Shown here: one piece after another, positions 23,815 through 36,176 of the stretch
Position numbering within the stretch: the first letter of the stretch is position 1
Layout of the letters: every line of letters begins with the position of its first letter
Source of the DNA: Caenorhabditis remanei
Lineage: Eukaryota > Nematoda > Chromadorea > Rhabditida > Rhabditidae
Length of the DNA: 64,000 nt
Assembly: GCF_010183535.1 (NCBI RefSeq)
Contig: NC_071331.1
Coordinates: forward strand, 15,066,001-15,130,000
Direction of reading: 5' to 3'
Notes under the pieces: model-generated
The model's input: the letters and a program-made list of their open reading frames with translations, nothing else
The model's database searches: none
What the model was told of the DNA's origin: nothing
Translations under genes and position numbers: made by a program

Positions 23815-26800
23815 GAAGTGAAGCAAATTTGTTCTACATCATGATTTTTCACACATTTTTGAACGAAGTCTAAAACTAAAAAATAAATATGTACTAGTAC
23901 AAAATTTCTCAATTTTTAAGAAAATAAGTTCGTGAGCAAGAAATTTTGAAATTTCGACCGTCTTATATCTTTATTTCTGGAACTAACTTTGCGTGACAGT
24001 CACATTGTTTTAAGAATGTTCAAATTCTCGAATCTGAAATGAGAAAACAGAAATCAACACGTTCTATAAGAAGTCAACAGTTCCTACTCATTGTGGGAAA
24101 GAAATATTGGAATCATGAAGAGTTGTTGTTTTGATAATGTCCCAGCTTTCTTATAGCTTATTATCTTTCTAATTGACAATACATTGAAAAAAATTTGATC
24201 TGAAGCCTCATTGGTCGTGTTAAAAATCAAAAAGATTCTGTCTCGCCAATATAATTGAACCGTCTGAATGACAGTTCCGATGTACCGTTTTCCAATGAAA
24301 CAGAGTTCATGAAATCATATATTTTTCATTTGTCTGCTGTTTAGATCGGAGTTGTTTCATATATTATGTTATCCTTCCTTTTAGCCTTCCTCTTTTCCGT
24401 TTATTGACAATAAAAAAGATTTCCAAAGCATGCAGTTAGATGACTTTTAAAATGTGTCTGTATTCTTTGAAATCCATTTTAATCCTATTCTTTAGAAACA
24501 AAGTATCAAGGACACTTCGAAACTTCTGATCTAACTGTTTGGATGATCAATAAGAACTATGAACCTATTCTGTAGGTAGAAAAAAAGCAAAAAAATAGTT
24601 TTCAAAGATCTCCGAGAATCCATTTTCCATTGTTTTCAAGTTCGTATATGAACGGTATTTCATATCAAAGAAGCCGAAGCAAATCCCCTTTTCGACTTTA
24701 GGAAGTTTATTGCTAAAATGATATCATGTCTCGTTGTCCATGGTATATACATCCACCTGACACTTCTTTTATTTTTATATTTACGTTGATCACTTGGATT
24801 TGGGTTGGTCTCTTGAACTGGATGCTTGAAAGAAATATCACGTAGATACGGTATGATAGATGAAATGAAGAATTCGGATAGAGGTTGATCTAAGATATGA
24901 AAACGGTTTGGGAGTGATAATCAGGCTTATATCATCGCCAATTCCCAACATCCAACCAATCAGAGAAGCACTGATACGGTAAGACAAGAAGAAGAAGATG
25001 AAGAAGGATTTATTCAGATTGAATCCATTCTTGTATATATTTCATGCTTTTTATGGAAACAGGTGAGTCTGTACTAGAAGAAAACAAGGTACGTATGATA
25101 GTATAGTGGTTTGACTAGCAATATTTTCTGATTCTATGTTTTTTAGTTTCAGATTCTGATTGAGCGGGATCAATCTAACAACTAAATGCATCTAAAACTC
25201 ATAATACAATCTTATATGGTTTGATACACATTTCAGTTATCGTACTTTCAGAAAGTTACAATCTCAAACTTTCTGAATTCTGTTTCAGCCTATCTTGAAT
25301 CCTAAAACTCAACTGTCTGTAGACACGTTTTTGTCTTCAAATTCCCACTTGTGCCCTTTTTGAACAGTGAGCGCAGAAGTGATTTTCATGGCACTCTATC
25401 CTTCAAGAGCCACCACTGCAAAATCTTGTGAGTGACTTTTCCAGTTTTCAACCCTTTTTTTGAAAATTGTCTTTTTTTCCATTTCAAACTTTCGCCATTC
25501 CCTAAGAACTCACCGAAATCAAAATTAAAGAGTAGACGAGAAGAAGAAAACAGAAAAACAGAAAAACGAGAAGGTAGTCATGAAAAGAAAGACTATACGA
25601 ATACCCATCCATGAATTCAGAATCTTCCCACATCGTAAACGGTAATAAATCTAGCGTAAGACTTTTATACGAATTCAGAAATCTCATCTCGTTTCGACAT
25701 TTCATAATCTCTCTTGTTAAAAGAACCAATGTACTCTAGTTGCGAATCCAATTTCTATTCTTTTCTCTTTCTTTTTCTTTTTTAGTCTAGTCTAACAATT
25801 GAATAAAAAAACGAGTATTGCGTAAGATTCGCTCCAAAGCTTCGAATTTGCCGCCGATATATTGTCTGGGTTTGATAGAAAAGGGCAGATTCGAATTCTC
25901 ACGTATTGAGAAAAGAAAGGTGATTTGAGAATGAGGTTTCGGAAGTTAAATGGGGTGAAAAAAGATTTCAGAAAAAGTTTAGATGGCAATCAAAGAGCTA
26001 ATGAAAGAGTGAAAATGGGATTACGGTAACGGATAGGACGAGGTTGTGTATCAAGTTATGGTCGTATTAAATGATGAGCAACTTTGAACGACTTCTTCAG
26101 TAACGGTATTCAAATAGTTCGTCCGCTTGCTCAAACTTCCAACATGAACTCAAGAATCGCCTCTCTCGTATTTATCTGGGACATTCCTGAAAATTGTGAC
26201 ATCTTTCCTTGGAAATTCCTGGAACGGATCATCTGAAAACTTATAGATTTCGCTGTTCAATATTGTTCAACTCACGAAACATTTCAACTTGAACTTGACC
26301 TCACTTTCTGGAATTGTTCTCAAGTACAAATTATATTTCTCTGATCTTTGCCCTGGCTTCTTGTCTTTTTGTCGCAACTTAAACCCGTCTGCCATACCGT
26401 GTCTTTTCGTGAAAAGGACAATGAATTAGAAGAGATAAAACTACGCGCGACGGTGGCAAGATCAGTGTCTACAGAAACGAGTGAAGGTGTGTTTTGATTG
26501 GAGACGAAGACGAATTATATACAAGAAGGAATAGATCATTTTGGAAGATTGGAACGTACAACACAGAGAACATAAAACAAGGGAAGAATGTTTCTGTGAT
26601 GAGACTTGTTCATAAAAACTGTCTAGGCGGAGATAGAATGTTGTTACGGTGAAAGTTGTATTCGATCTAGTCTCTTATAGACCTTCCGCTGTAAAGATAT
26701 ACGAGAAGGTCAACGTTTTGAAAGTTCCTCATCTCAGTCGGTGTCATGGAATATTATCAAAAATACTGCAGCTATATTTCTTATGTAAAGAATCAAAACT

Positions 26801-28078
26801 GATAAACTTTTAGGTTCTAAAAGATCCGAGAATGGGAAAAGTGTTTCCAAAGTGTTTAAAAGTTTCAAAACTTACGGACGATATCAGAAAATCTCATTTG
26901 CACGAGCTTCAGAACAGCTATTCTAATGAAGGATGACTGCGAGAGAATCATTGTTTTCTCGAGAATATAAACTCCGCCTCCATGGAAGTTCAAACGAGAT
27001 ACCCTTTGATCTTTTGGATACATTCGAACAATAACGAGAATTGCCCTCTTTTGATCTTCACTCGTGTGATGAATGTCTTGAAAACAGCTTACTTCAACAC
27101 TATCCCTGTCAACATTTTGCTAGTTCTGACAGGATAAGTTATATCCTCGAGGATCATCAACGAAGTAGGGATTCTTTGAATTTATAGAAAATTATAGAAT
27201 TTATAATTATAGGAAATTTGCTGTTTTTTTTTCTATTCTTCGATAGAACACTGTCTATTTATAATGACTTTATTCGGTAATGAAATTTCTTAAATTTATA
27301 TCTTTTGGACTCACTATCATCGTGTGAATATTTTTCAATTCGTCCAAGTTTTTTTTTTCTCTCACTTCCAGTATTTTTCAACCAAGGCAATATCGTCTAA
27401 AAATGGGAAAATGTGTCTTGAACCACCGAACTATCCATATCAGTTAGATACATTTCGACGCCTTTTCTAATTATTAGCACGTTTTTTCTTTGTCTTCTGG
27501 GCGGCCGCGAAACGGCTAATCGTTGCAATATGAAGCCGTCTTCCGCGTTTCTAGTCTACTCTTCAAGTTCAAAAAGTCATTGATAAGAGGTCTGCATTCC
27601 GACAACATCTGCCCCTCGCCTCAAGAAGAAAACGAAGCGTTTATGGAAATTTGAAGATGAAACCTGAATAGACCCTGTTGGTCTTATCGGCATAGGCCAA
27701 GTCACGGCTTTTTTCTTTGATTGCGCGGCATCAAGCTACACGTAATCTTGGAAAAGCGCTGGAGAATGATGAACTCATCATATATATACGCATTACTCAA
27801 TATCGACAACACTGGTCTTAATAAGGATATTTCTATTATGAACATGAAGGAAAAGGCACAAAAAGAATGACGAACCGTACTGGATATCATAAAAAAGTGA
27901 ACGGACAAGGCAAAAGCAGGGAAGGCGGAAAGGGAACGGGAGGAAACAGATATATAAAGCTATTTGAAGATGATGAAAATGTTTAAAATGCACAAAGAAG
28001 GTAGGAGGCTATGTACCAGTGAAGAATTCAACAAGAATATGATTTAAAACGGGGAAACATATATAAACGATGGAATAT

Positions 28079-29278
28079 TCAGTTGCCAGACTCATTTTGG
28101 CTCAATCGACGATAACGGACATTTCCGGCTCTCGAGCGTGATCCTCTTCCAGATCGGCCTTCAAACATGAGACCTACAAATATTTTTTGTTATAAGCGAG
28201 TAACTTATTGGAAAAAGTTGTATATTCTTCGGAAAACGAACCAAGAAGCTTTTTCTTATTGTGCTGAAGCAAGTAGATAGCTATGATGAGGAACGAGGCG
28301 ATGAAGAAGAATGACATAAATCCAGTTCCTTCCTCTTCCGAGCCACGAATACGTTGGAAACTTGACTGATATTCACTCTGGAAAAATAAGTTACATAAAA
28401 CATATTTCGGTGTTGGTGGGATTTGGAAGAAATGTATTCACAAGCTGTATTTCGATATCATAAAATCGTATTGTTTATTCATGTATTCTGAAAACTTACA
28501 GAAGAATCCAATCTATTTGGCCGTATTACTGGACCAGCTTCCAAAGTTTGCTCTTCATCGGCCGAATCTTTCTTTTTGTCAGCTACTGCAGCCCCTGGAG
28601 CTGGATTTCCACGCGCTTCTTCAACAGCTTCATGCAATCCCTCTGCTCCGACTGCAGGGGTTTCACGATCTTCTTTTGCAGCTCCATCAGCTTCATCCTT
28701 TGGAGGATCGACGGCTGCTGGCTTATCAACATTTGCATCCGGGTCCTCTTCTCCCTTTCCTCCTTCAACTTCTTGTTTTGCTTCGAATTCAGGTGCTGCG
28801 TTCTCCTTTTCTTCCTCTTTCACATCATCTGCCTCTTCTGGATCTTTCGGAACAATTGGTGCTAAAGTTTCTACTGCGATAGTTGTTGCTTCTGGAATAG
28901 CTTCTGTTTTTGCCAGTGGTGTTTCGTCTTTTCCAGTTAGTAGTTCTTCTTTTTTATCGTGATCAGATTTTACTTCCTGAAAATTGCATTCTTCGTATTG
29001 TCAAAAAAAAACATCACACTTACTACGTTTGTAGCATTGGTTGCCGCTGGAATCGCAACAACTTCAGCTGGAGCAGTGACGTTGGCAGTCGAGCTCAGAA
29101 AAGTCAAGGTTGGAGGAGTGGTGACTTTTTCTAATGATTCATCTTTTCGTTCTTCATCTTCCTCAATTGGTGGTTTCACGTCGTCAACGTCTTCTGGATT
29201 TACTTCTACTGCTTGTTTGTTATCGGCAAACGAAGTTGCTGAGAAGACTAGTAAAACGACAAAAAGTCGTAGTTTCAT
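28079..29278 (-). CDS. tgn-38: TGN38-like type I membrane protein of the trans-Golgi network
   Basis: Four exons (29278-29024, 28976-28500, 28377-28242, 28173-28079) give 320 residues. A signal peptide (MKLRLFVVLLVFSATSFA) leads a long acidic, Ala/Pro/Glu-rich lumenal region. One membrane segment (about 262-282, SFFFIASFLIIAIYLL) and a short basic cytosolic tail follow, with YRRL at 310-313, a YxxL-type sorting signal. This is the layout of TGN38/TGN46, which cycles between trans-Golgi and plasma membrane through AP-complex binding to that signal. The lumenal part has low complexity and would align poorly with other species, so the assignment rests on architecture. A CAG acceptor just upstream of the ATG suggests trans-splicing. 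The symbol is tentative. Confidence 0.65.
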
Positions 29279-30363
29279 CAGAAGAGAGCTGAAAATAATG
29301 ACAAAATTGATTATGAGAAAACAAGACAAATTTTATGGGAATTGTTCGAGAAAGAATGCCAAAGAATTCAATACCTCGAAACGAAAATAGCAGCAATTAG
29401 GTGCGTAAAAGAGAAGGAAAGAAATGTCATGAAGAAGTGACCAAATGAGGTCAGTTACTATATGAATGAGAAAACACTATAACGGACAGGAAGACAAACG
29501 GAAAACAAAAAATCAGCATCTAAGAAGATGTGAAGTCGTTGGAGAATAGAGCCACGACATGAGTAGGTCTTGACGCCATGTGTGTCAAATTTGTTTACAT
29601 TGGCCTGACGTGGCACACAGGAAAGAAAAGTATGTTTCCGCACAAAAATCGATGAACAGGCTGAACTAATCCGTTAGAGAGGGGGAAACGGTTAATCTCT
29701 GAAAACTTTTTGATTTGTCGCAATTTGTATGAAGGTTTTGTTTCGGATCTTTCAGTGTCCGATGAACGTCCAAAATTATATGCAAGAATAATGATTAACT
29801 TATTCGAGACTTATGGCATAAGATATGTATTGTGAAATTACTGTTTTGTATATGACATAATTTTCGTTGATTTGAATGAATGAAGTTAATAGAACGTAGT
29901 ACTTTCTAATAGTTAGCATGTTTCCAAAGTTAAAACTTCAAAAGCACGAAAAACTCTAACTCGGAAATAAAACTACCTAACCTAAAATTTCGATAAGTAT
30001 TTCAAATTTTCAAAAGTAGTGATTAGAAAAGAGTGATCAACTTTTTTTCTGAAAATAACTGTGAGATGTGGCGTCAAATCAAGTGTCTGCGGTGCGATTT
30101 TTCTCTTCGTGTACTCCTCGTGGACAATTTTCACAACTTTTTTTTCTATTTCTTTTATTTAAAGCTTCGTCTGAATCGCATTCAAGTTTATTAATTTCAA
30201 AAACTTCACCTCAATTAGTATACTTTTAAAGCAATAATAAAGTACGAAATCATCCAATAATCAACACAATGGAAAAGTGAAATTTAGGTGGTTTACAATA
30301 AAACTTGGAGTTATTATTTTCAATTATTAGTTTCCAGCGGCATACTTTAGTGTTAGGTGATAA
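29279..30363. other. Intergenic region, no gene seen
   Basis: AT-rich sequence between the TGN38-like gene and the 3' end of the next minus-strand gene. It should hold the TGN38-like promoter. No RNA gene, repeat or coding stretch is supported. Confidence 0.5.
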
Positions 30364-30993
30364 TCAGTATTGTCCATTGAAAAGAATGCTTCTCAAAATT
30401 CTTTGAGCGTTCATTTTGTCGGCTGCCGATTCTGCCTTCGCTTTGCTTTCTAGGTTCTTTCGTCGCTTGGCATCTTCCGGATTGACTCTCTCGACAGGGA
30501 GCGATACATATTCCAAATCGAGTTTTCGAATCTAGAAAAATAAACGATTCAAGTTTTAAGTTGTTGAAGTATAATACCTTCGAAACTCGAGCTCTTATTT
30601 TCTCGGTTTTTGCGTTTTCAATTTTCTGAAGATAACTGCTGGCTCTGTTTTGACTTCCTCGTCTTCGAAAGAAGTTGTACATCTGTAAGCATTAGATTAA
30701 ATTCTGGTGGATTACATCAATGATTGAAAACTCACAAAGATGCAATTTTTCCATTCATTTCGTGTTGAGGAATTATGTCTGAATCGGTCTTTGTTATCTT
30801 CAATCCATTGGTCAAACTCTTCCTCGGCCGTCAGTGTACCACGTTTTTGTTTTTTGTTGCTCGGTTCGGAGATTTGAATAAAATGCATAAGTTCGTCTTC
30901 GGTCATCTGCCTGTCTTTCGTCCTTACTTCGAGAACCATTGAGTTGGGGACACTTTTGTCGTTTTCTTTTGAAGAAACAGATGCAGAATCCAT
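30364..30993 (-). CDS. Unrecognised small basic protein
   Basis: Three exons (30993-30736, 30682-30578, 30531-30364) with good splice sites and kept phase encode 176 residues. The N-terminus is polar (MDSASVSSKENDKSVPNS). The middle has ELMHFIQISEPSNKKQKRG and the acidic EEEFDQWIEDNKDRF. The C-terminal half is highly basic and likely helical (AKRRKNLESKAKAESAADK). The KKQKRG stretch could be a nuclear localisation signal. I recognise no family. It is divergent from the L51 gene, with start codons 282 bases apart, so the two probably share a promoter. An acceptor TTTCAG lies about 12 bases before the ATG. Confidence 0.75.
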
Positions 30994-31274
30994 TATGATG
31001 AGCGAACTGAAACAATTTTGGTAAGACAATCGTAATTTGGAAAACCAGAGCTAAAACTAAAAAGTGAGAATGATTGAATGAAAAAAGTTTTTCATACGAA
31101 CCCAAATCAAACAAAAACAAATATTCGCGCCAATTTGAATACAGATGAGAGAAATAGATCAAAAAAATACAGATCGTAAATTCATTCTCTTGATTTATTT
31201 TAATCCTTCCATATTCTTTGCTTTCTGATAATTGGATTAGCGTAAGAGTTTTTGTATTCTTTAATTTTCAGGTG
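30994..31274. promoter_or_regulatory. Short bidirectional promoter
   Basis: 281 bases separate two divergent start codons. Each gene has a trans-splice-type acceptor directly upstream of its ATG (about 31008 on the minus strand, 31271 on the plus strand), leaving little more than 250 bases for control of both. Confidence 0.5.
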
Positions 31275-32017
31275 ATGGCCTCTGCCTGTGCTTCTCGATT
31301 AACATCCGTCATTCGGACGACGTCGGTCCGCGGATTTCACGATCGCAGTTCTGTACCACGAGTTGTAGACGATCGTGAAAAATCAACAGCCAAGTATACT
31401 GACGCTGGTAAGAACACATTTTAACTTGTACGAAAAAATATGAAAATCATGAAACTTTGCCGATAAGTCTATCCTTTTGTTTTGTAACAATTCCATCTTT
31501 TTCAGGTTATACTTTCCGCTATCACCAACAAGGTGTAGATCCTCTTCCCCGTATTCCTGATTGTAAAGTGCCAGTAGCTCGGCCAAACTATAAAGTGCGC
31601 GATCAATGGAGTGATGAAGCCGCTCGATTCGGTCAAAATGACTACATTGATCTTCTGGGTGACGGATCTGTTCATCCAGCGCAACTCCAGTATCACACAC
31701 CGACATGGCTACGTGGATTCCCAGGACAGCACAAAGCGAATGAGCTCATCAAATTAATTCATTATCGTAATCTGTATGACTCGAAATTAAAGCAGAATTC
31801 GCCGAAAAGATGGCACGAATTGAGAAAGAGAATAAAATATTTGATGATGCAACATAACTATAACAAGCAGGTTGGTATCACTGCATTACTTTCAAAACTA
31901 TTTTTTTTCATTTAGGACGAGATCGGTCGAGAACGCAATTTGGGATTGTGGGAAGAAGAACCAGACTATACGTACAAAGACAAGTCACGACGATCATTCA
32001 GAGACGAAATTCATTAA
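31275..32017 (+). CDS. mrpl-51: Mitochondrial large ribosomal subunit protein L51
   Basis: Three exons (31275-31407, 31506-31870, 31916-32017) encode 199 residues. The N-terminus (MASACASRLTSVIRTTSVRG) looks like a mitochondrial targeting peptide: it has Arg and Ser and no acidic residues. The core matches the L51 family: VRDQWSDEAARFGQNDYIDLLGDG parallels the W..KRA.YG..DNIGILG pattern, followed by WLRGFPGQ and the basic RIKYLMMQHNYNK. L51 is a mitochondria-specific large-subunit protein needed for translation of mtDNA-encoded respiratory chain proteins. The nematode protein is longer than the human one because of a C-terminal acidic/basic extension. Confidence 0.85.
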
Positions 32018-33610
32018 ATCTGTTTCTAATTTTGTAGGCATTTTAGAGCTATTTCTTGTTGTTGTTCGTTTTTTTACATTAACCTCCGATTAAACGTGTT
32101 TTAATGTATACGTTGCTCCTGATTTTTGCCGTTCAGGAACTCGGAATTTAGAACAGAAATCGGAACAAAGAAATTATAAAGTTTTTAACATTCAGATAGA
32201 TTAGCGGGATTCACCCGGAACGGATAAATGCCGAAGCAACTGCAGTTGGAAAGAATTTATTCAGGTCCGAAGCCAATTAATTCTCGAATTTCCATGTTTT
32301 AATGAACACGTTTCTTGCTCGATTTCAGTGGCGGTGAACAAAAAAGTTTTTCCAGAGAATATGATTTCCAGGACAACAACTTTTGAATGTCGTGAATAGC
32401 TCAACAAGAGAATATAACTTCGAAAACTCAGGTCTCACAACTCGTAGATTCTCAAACATAGCTACCGTACTCTTCTTTTTTCAAGCTTCTGGGAAGTGTT
32501 TGGAAGAATCCTAGAATGATTCAGTTTCCCATTGGCTTGTTTCTATCATAATATTATTCCTATCTTTCGAAATTCATGACATCACGCGTTCTCTTTCTCT
32601 CTCATTCCGTTTCTTTCTCCATAATAAATACCACCATCCGCTGTACAGTCAGATTCTGTTGACACAGGATTTTAATACGTTATCAATAGATTGCAGTACC
32701 ACATGTTCTTCATTTTAAATTTTAAATGAAATTGTTCTTCTTCTTCCACTTCTCCCTCTTCCTTCTTCGTCCGCGCTTTTAAGAAAAATAACAACAAAAT
32801 CCATTTTCGTTCGCTCACTCAGCTGTGCGTAGTATCTCGTCATTTGCATTCATCTCTCTGTATTCTATACTATTTCTGAAATTGACTAAAGTCTGCGTCT
32901 CTATCTCTCCCTATGTTGGGGGACAATCAATACACTTTGAGGCGCTCGGTCATGTGTTATACTGAGAAATAGAGGGAAAGAACAAGAGAATCGAGAAAGG
33001 GAGAGATGGATGCCGCTCTCGTCCTCATTTCTCTTTCCATAGCAACACCAGAAGGCACACATAGCTCAACAGCCAACAGAACGTTCTAGAATATCTCCAC
33101 ATTTTAGATGATCAAGATGAAATCAATTCAAAAAAGTGATCTATAAGAAGAAGAAGAAGAAGTTCAGTTACCACCTTGAACTTTGAAGTTTGGGGTGTTT
33201 TCGTTGTTACATCAATGTTCCATTATTCTCGTAAACATCTTCATTTTCTCCAAAAATAGCTTTTTCTAACTTTTGTCCATTTTGTAATTCTCATAATCCA
33301 CCCACACTGGGATCATTTCGTCTTTCATGACTATTCTAGATAACGTTGAAATATAACACAATAATTTAGTGATGACGATGACCTATATTATTACGAAACT
33401 ATTGGATTTCGCAATGCTCAATACACTCAGAGTGTCAATAGATTCACTCTTTTGAACACACACGTCTACAGTTACTTGTATCTTTTGTAGAATTTGCAGT
33501 TGTTACAGTAATCGTTTTCCAACTACGAAACTTTTGAAATTATTATCCTGATCCTCATTCATCTCTTTTCACATCTTTTCTCTTTCATTTTCTAATTCTT
33601 CGTTTTCTAG
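32018..33610. other. Intergenic region upstream of sqst-1
   Basis: 1.6 kb with no coding stretch supported. It carries pyrimidine tracts and a GAAGAA microsatellite near 33148-33162. It should contain the sqst-1 promoter; I did not find a clear SKN-1 or HLH-30 site cluster by eye. Confidence 0.5.
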
Positions 33611-35777
33611 ATGGCTGCTACATCATCTGCTCCTCATCAAATGCAAGTTCGTGTTACTTTTTACACGAGCCATAATCCTCAATCTGTTTTGATGATTCTT
33701 AAAAACGATCAGGCCCTTGAACAGATAACAGAGAAGGCGAGAGAACTCTTCAATTCTGCCGATTATCGCCTTTTCTACGGTAAGTAAAAATAGATCTCTG
33801 ATCATTACTATTATTGGAATTCAGGTGACGTCAATGGCCCAATCTACGAATTCACTGACTCTGAGCAGGTGATGTCTAAGATTCGAATCACCACGTTCTC
33901 CCGTACTCCTCAACTCTTCGTTCGTCTTGAATCTGGATCTACTTGCTCTTCTTCGAACAAGAAATCTTCCAAAGGAGATCGTGAATCAAAGAGCAGCGCT
34001 GCTCTCAAGCGTATTGAGCAGAACCAAGAGCTCACTTTGAAGAATATTGAGAAGCTTCAGAATGAGATTGAACGTGTCAGTGTCTTGCAAACACTTGCAG
34101 ATCTCAATTCAATGGAACCAAAGAGGGCTCCAGTTGCTGCTGAGAAAGTGAACAGACCATTCCCACCAGTCAAGCACTCCGCATCATGCGATGCTTGTCT
34201 CGGAGATATTGTGGGACATCGTTACAAATGTCTCGAGTGTGCCGATTATGACTTGTGTGAGAAATGTGAGAAGAACTCGGTTCACTTTGAGCACGCAATG
34301 GTCCGTATCGTCCATCCAAATAAGACTAAAATCCCAGCATATGTCACCAATAACTCTCCAAACAATGTATTCCCAAGTTACATGCAAAGACCTTGTCTTC
34401 CGTTCCTCTCGGGAGCAGAACTGAGAGCTGTTGATTCAAATGTCTGGAAGGGAGCATCAAGAACTACTCGTTCTACTGAAACTTCAGTCTCTCCACCTGT
34501 CGTTCCTACTCCAGTCCAAGCACCAACTTTCACTCCAGCGGCTGCTCCAGTAACTGGTCCAGAAGCTAGTGAGTTTTAACTTTTTACATTTTGAGATATT
34601 TTTGTAATGCTTATGTTTTTCAGGGTTCTTCAATGATGAAACATGTGCTGCATTGATCAATAGTGCTTCTATTCTCAAGGACACCTTCAGCACTTTGAGC
34701 AAAAGTTTCATGGATTTGGCTGATGGAGCACAGGCTAATATGGAGAAGAAAATCATTGAGAGATCTACTATGGAGGCTGGAGTAAAGAAGGTTGAGGAGA
34801 AAGTGGATAACTTGAAGAGGCATTGTGAGGAGAAATGCTTTGGATCGAATTCTCAAGATGCCGAGAAGAGTGAGGATTCTTCCAAGAAATCTTCTGAATC
34901 TTCGTCCGGACCAAAAATCAAGAAGGCTAAGAAGAAGACGGTTTACAAGAGAACATCTGAGAAACTTGTTGCAAGTACTCTTGCTGCCGCAGCTGAAGAA
35001 CAATTGAAATCAAGAGAAGAGGCCAAGAAAAGAGCTGAAGCAAGCACTGCTGAATTGCAAAGAAAACTTGCCGAACTCAACTTGAAGCCGATTCCAAAAG
35101 ACGATCTGGTGACTACACCTATCCCTTTCCCACCCAGTCCAGCAACCAGCAACTCTCTTGAAGCACTCATGAGAGCCATTCTCAGCACCTCACAAACCCG
35201 TGTTGCTGAACCTGTTGTTACGCCAACTGCTCCAAATCAGCCCATACCATCTGCACCGGCTCCAATCTCTTTTACTCCAGTTGTCCCTGCTCCAATTGTC
35301 ATCGAACCAGTCGTTCCAACTGCTCCAATTGTTGAGACTCTCATCGTTCCACCACTTCCAACTGCAGTTCCAATGCCAGGAGAAGCTGTTCATCAACCAA
35401 CTTCTCCAATCTCAATTCATTCGTCATTTGAGAACATTTCTTCTGATTTCGAAAGCCTCAGCCCATCTTGGCAATATCAAGAGATGGAACTTCCACAGCA
35501 TCAGGAAAATGTAGAAGACGACCTTCTCGAGTTCTCCGATGTTGTTGAGACTCCAGAAGAAAATATCCCAGAGCCATCACAGCCATCGTCTGTTTCAGTG
35601 TACGATTCGGAAACTGAAAAGGTATTTCAATGTAGTTAATGACTGGATTCCCAACCATTTTATTTACAGACATTCGACCGTCTCCTCGAAATGGGATTTG
35701 ACTACAATGTAGTTGTCAACGCCGTCAAAACAAATGGATCGGACCTTCAGAAATGTCTTATCGACCTTCTCCAATGA
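33611..35777 (+). CDS. sqst-1: Sequestosome-1/p62 selective autophagy receptor
   Basis: Four exons (33611-33779, 33825-34568, 34624-35621, 35670-35777) encode 672 residues. The N-terminus (about 10-100) has a PB1-like fold. A ZZ zinc finger follows at about 150-200 with paired cysteines (SCDACLGDIVGHRYKC, DYDLCEKC). A long Ser/Pro/Lys-rich middle includes a predicted coiled coil (KLVASTLAAAAEEQLKSREE). The end is a UBA domain (FDRLLEMGFDYNVVVNAVK). This order is that of p62, which binds ubiquitinated cargo and delivers it to autophagosomes; an LC3-interacting motif may be FSDVVE or a nearby acidic aromatic segment, not proven here. In C. elegans it lies on chromosome IV near bre-5, as here. 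Confidence 0.93.
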
Positions 35778-36176
35778 ACAAAGAAATGAACATACTGTAA
35801 TTAAATCGCCCAACTAAATCACCCAATCTGTCCTAGTTATTAGTCTGTTTTTCGTCAATCATTCCATTCGGAATTTCTATTTATATCCATTCTCTCATTT
35901 CAATTCATTTCCTGATTTCTGTATTAATAAAACTGATAATAAAGTTGAGGCAACAAAAAACAATAAGTTGAATCGAATCTTTATCTTTCCAGAGTTGAGC
36001 AAAAGTTCAGGTGCTTTAGAAGTATTCGCTGATTGATTAAACATCAATATATACACGTTATAAGTAAGATGGGAATAAGTAAATGAGTAGGTGAATGAGA
36101 AGGAATAGTTGGAATTACAATTTAAAGATGAAACCCGCACAGAAAACAAGGAATAACTAGTCGTTGGAATCCAACA
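35778..36176. other. Convergent 3' intergenic region
   Basis: About 400 bases separate the stops of sqst-1 (plus) and the STAT gene (minus). AATAAA-type signals are present in plus orientation near 35926. No gene seen. Confidence 0.6.

Larger units (their letters stand above)
22194..28078. other. Gene-poor intergenic region
   Basis: Apart from the lipase promoter block and the palindrome, I find no convincing gene in this 5.9 kb. Segments near 24815-24995 and 26338-26560 are diverged relatives of sequence at 18370-18550 (direct) and 19500-19690 (inverted). Short open frames at 25432-25989 and 27702-27993 have low-complexity or unspliceable translations. Confidence 0.5.

Noticed and set aside
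22997..23826. Mirror-image open frames of 86 and 117 codons with the same translated protein on both strands
   Set aside because: They come from the symmetry of the 22916-23814 palindrome; no splice sites or protein family.
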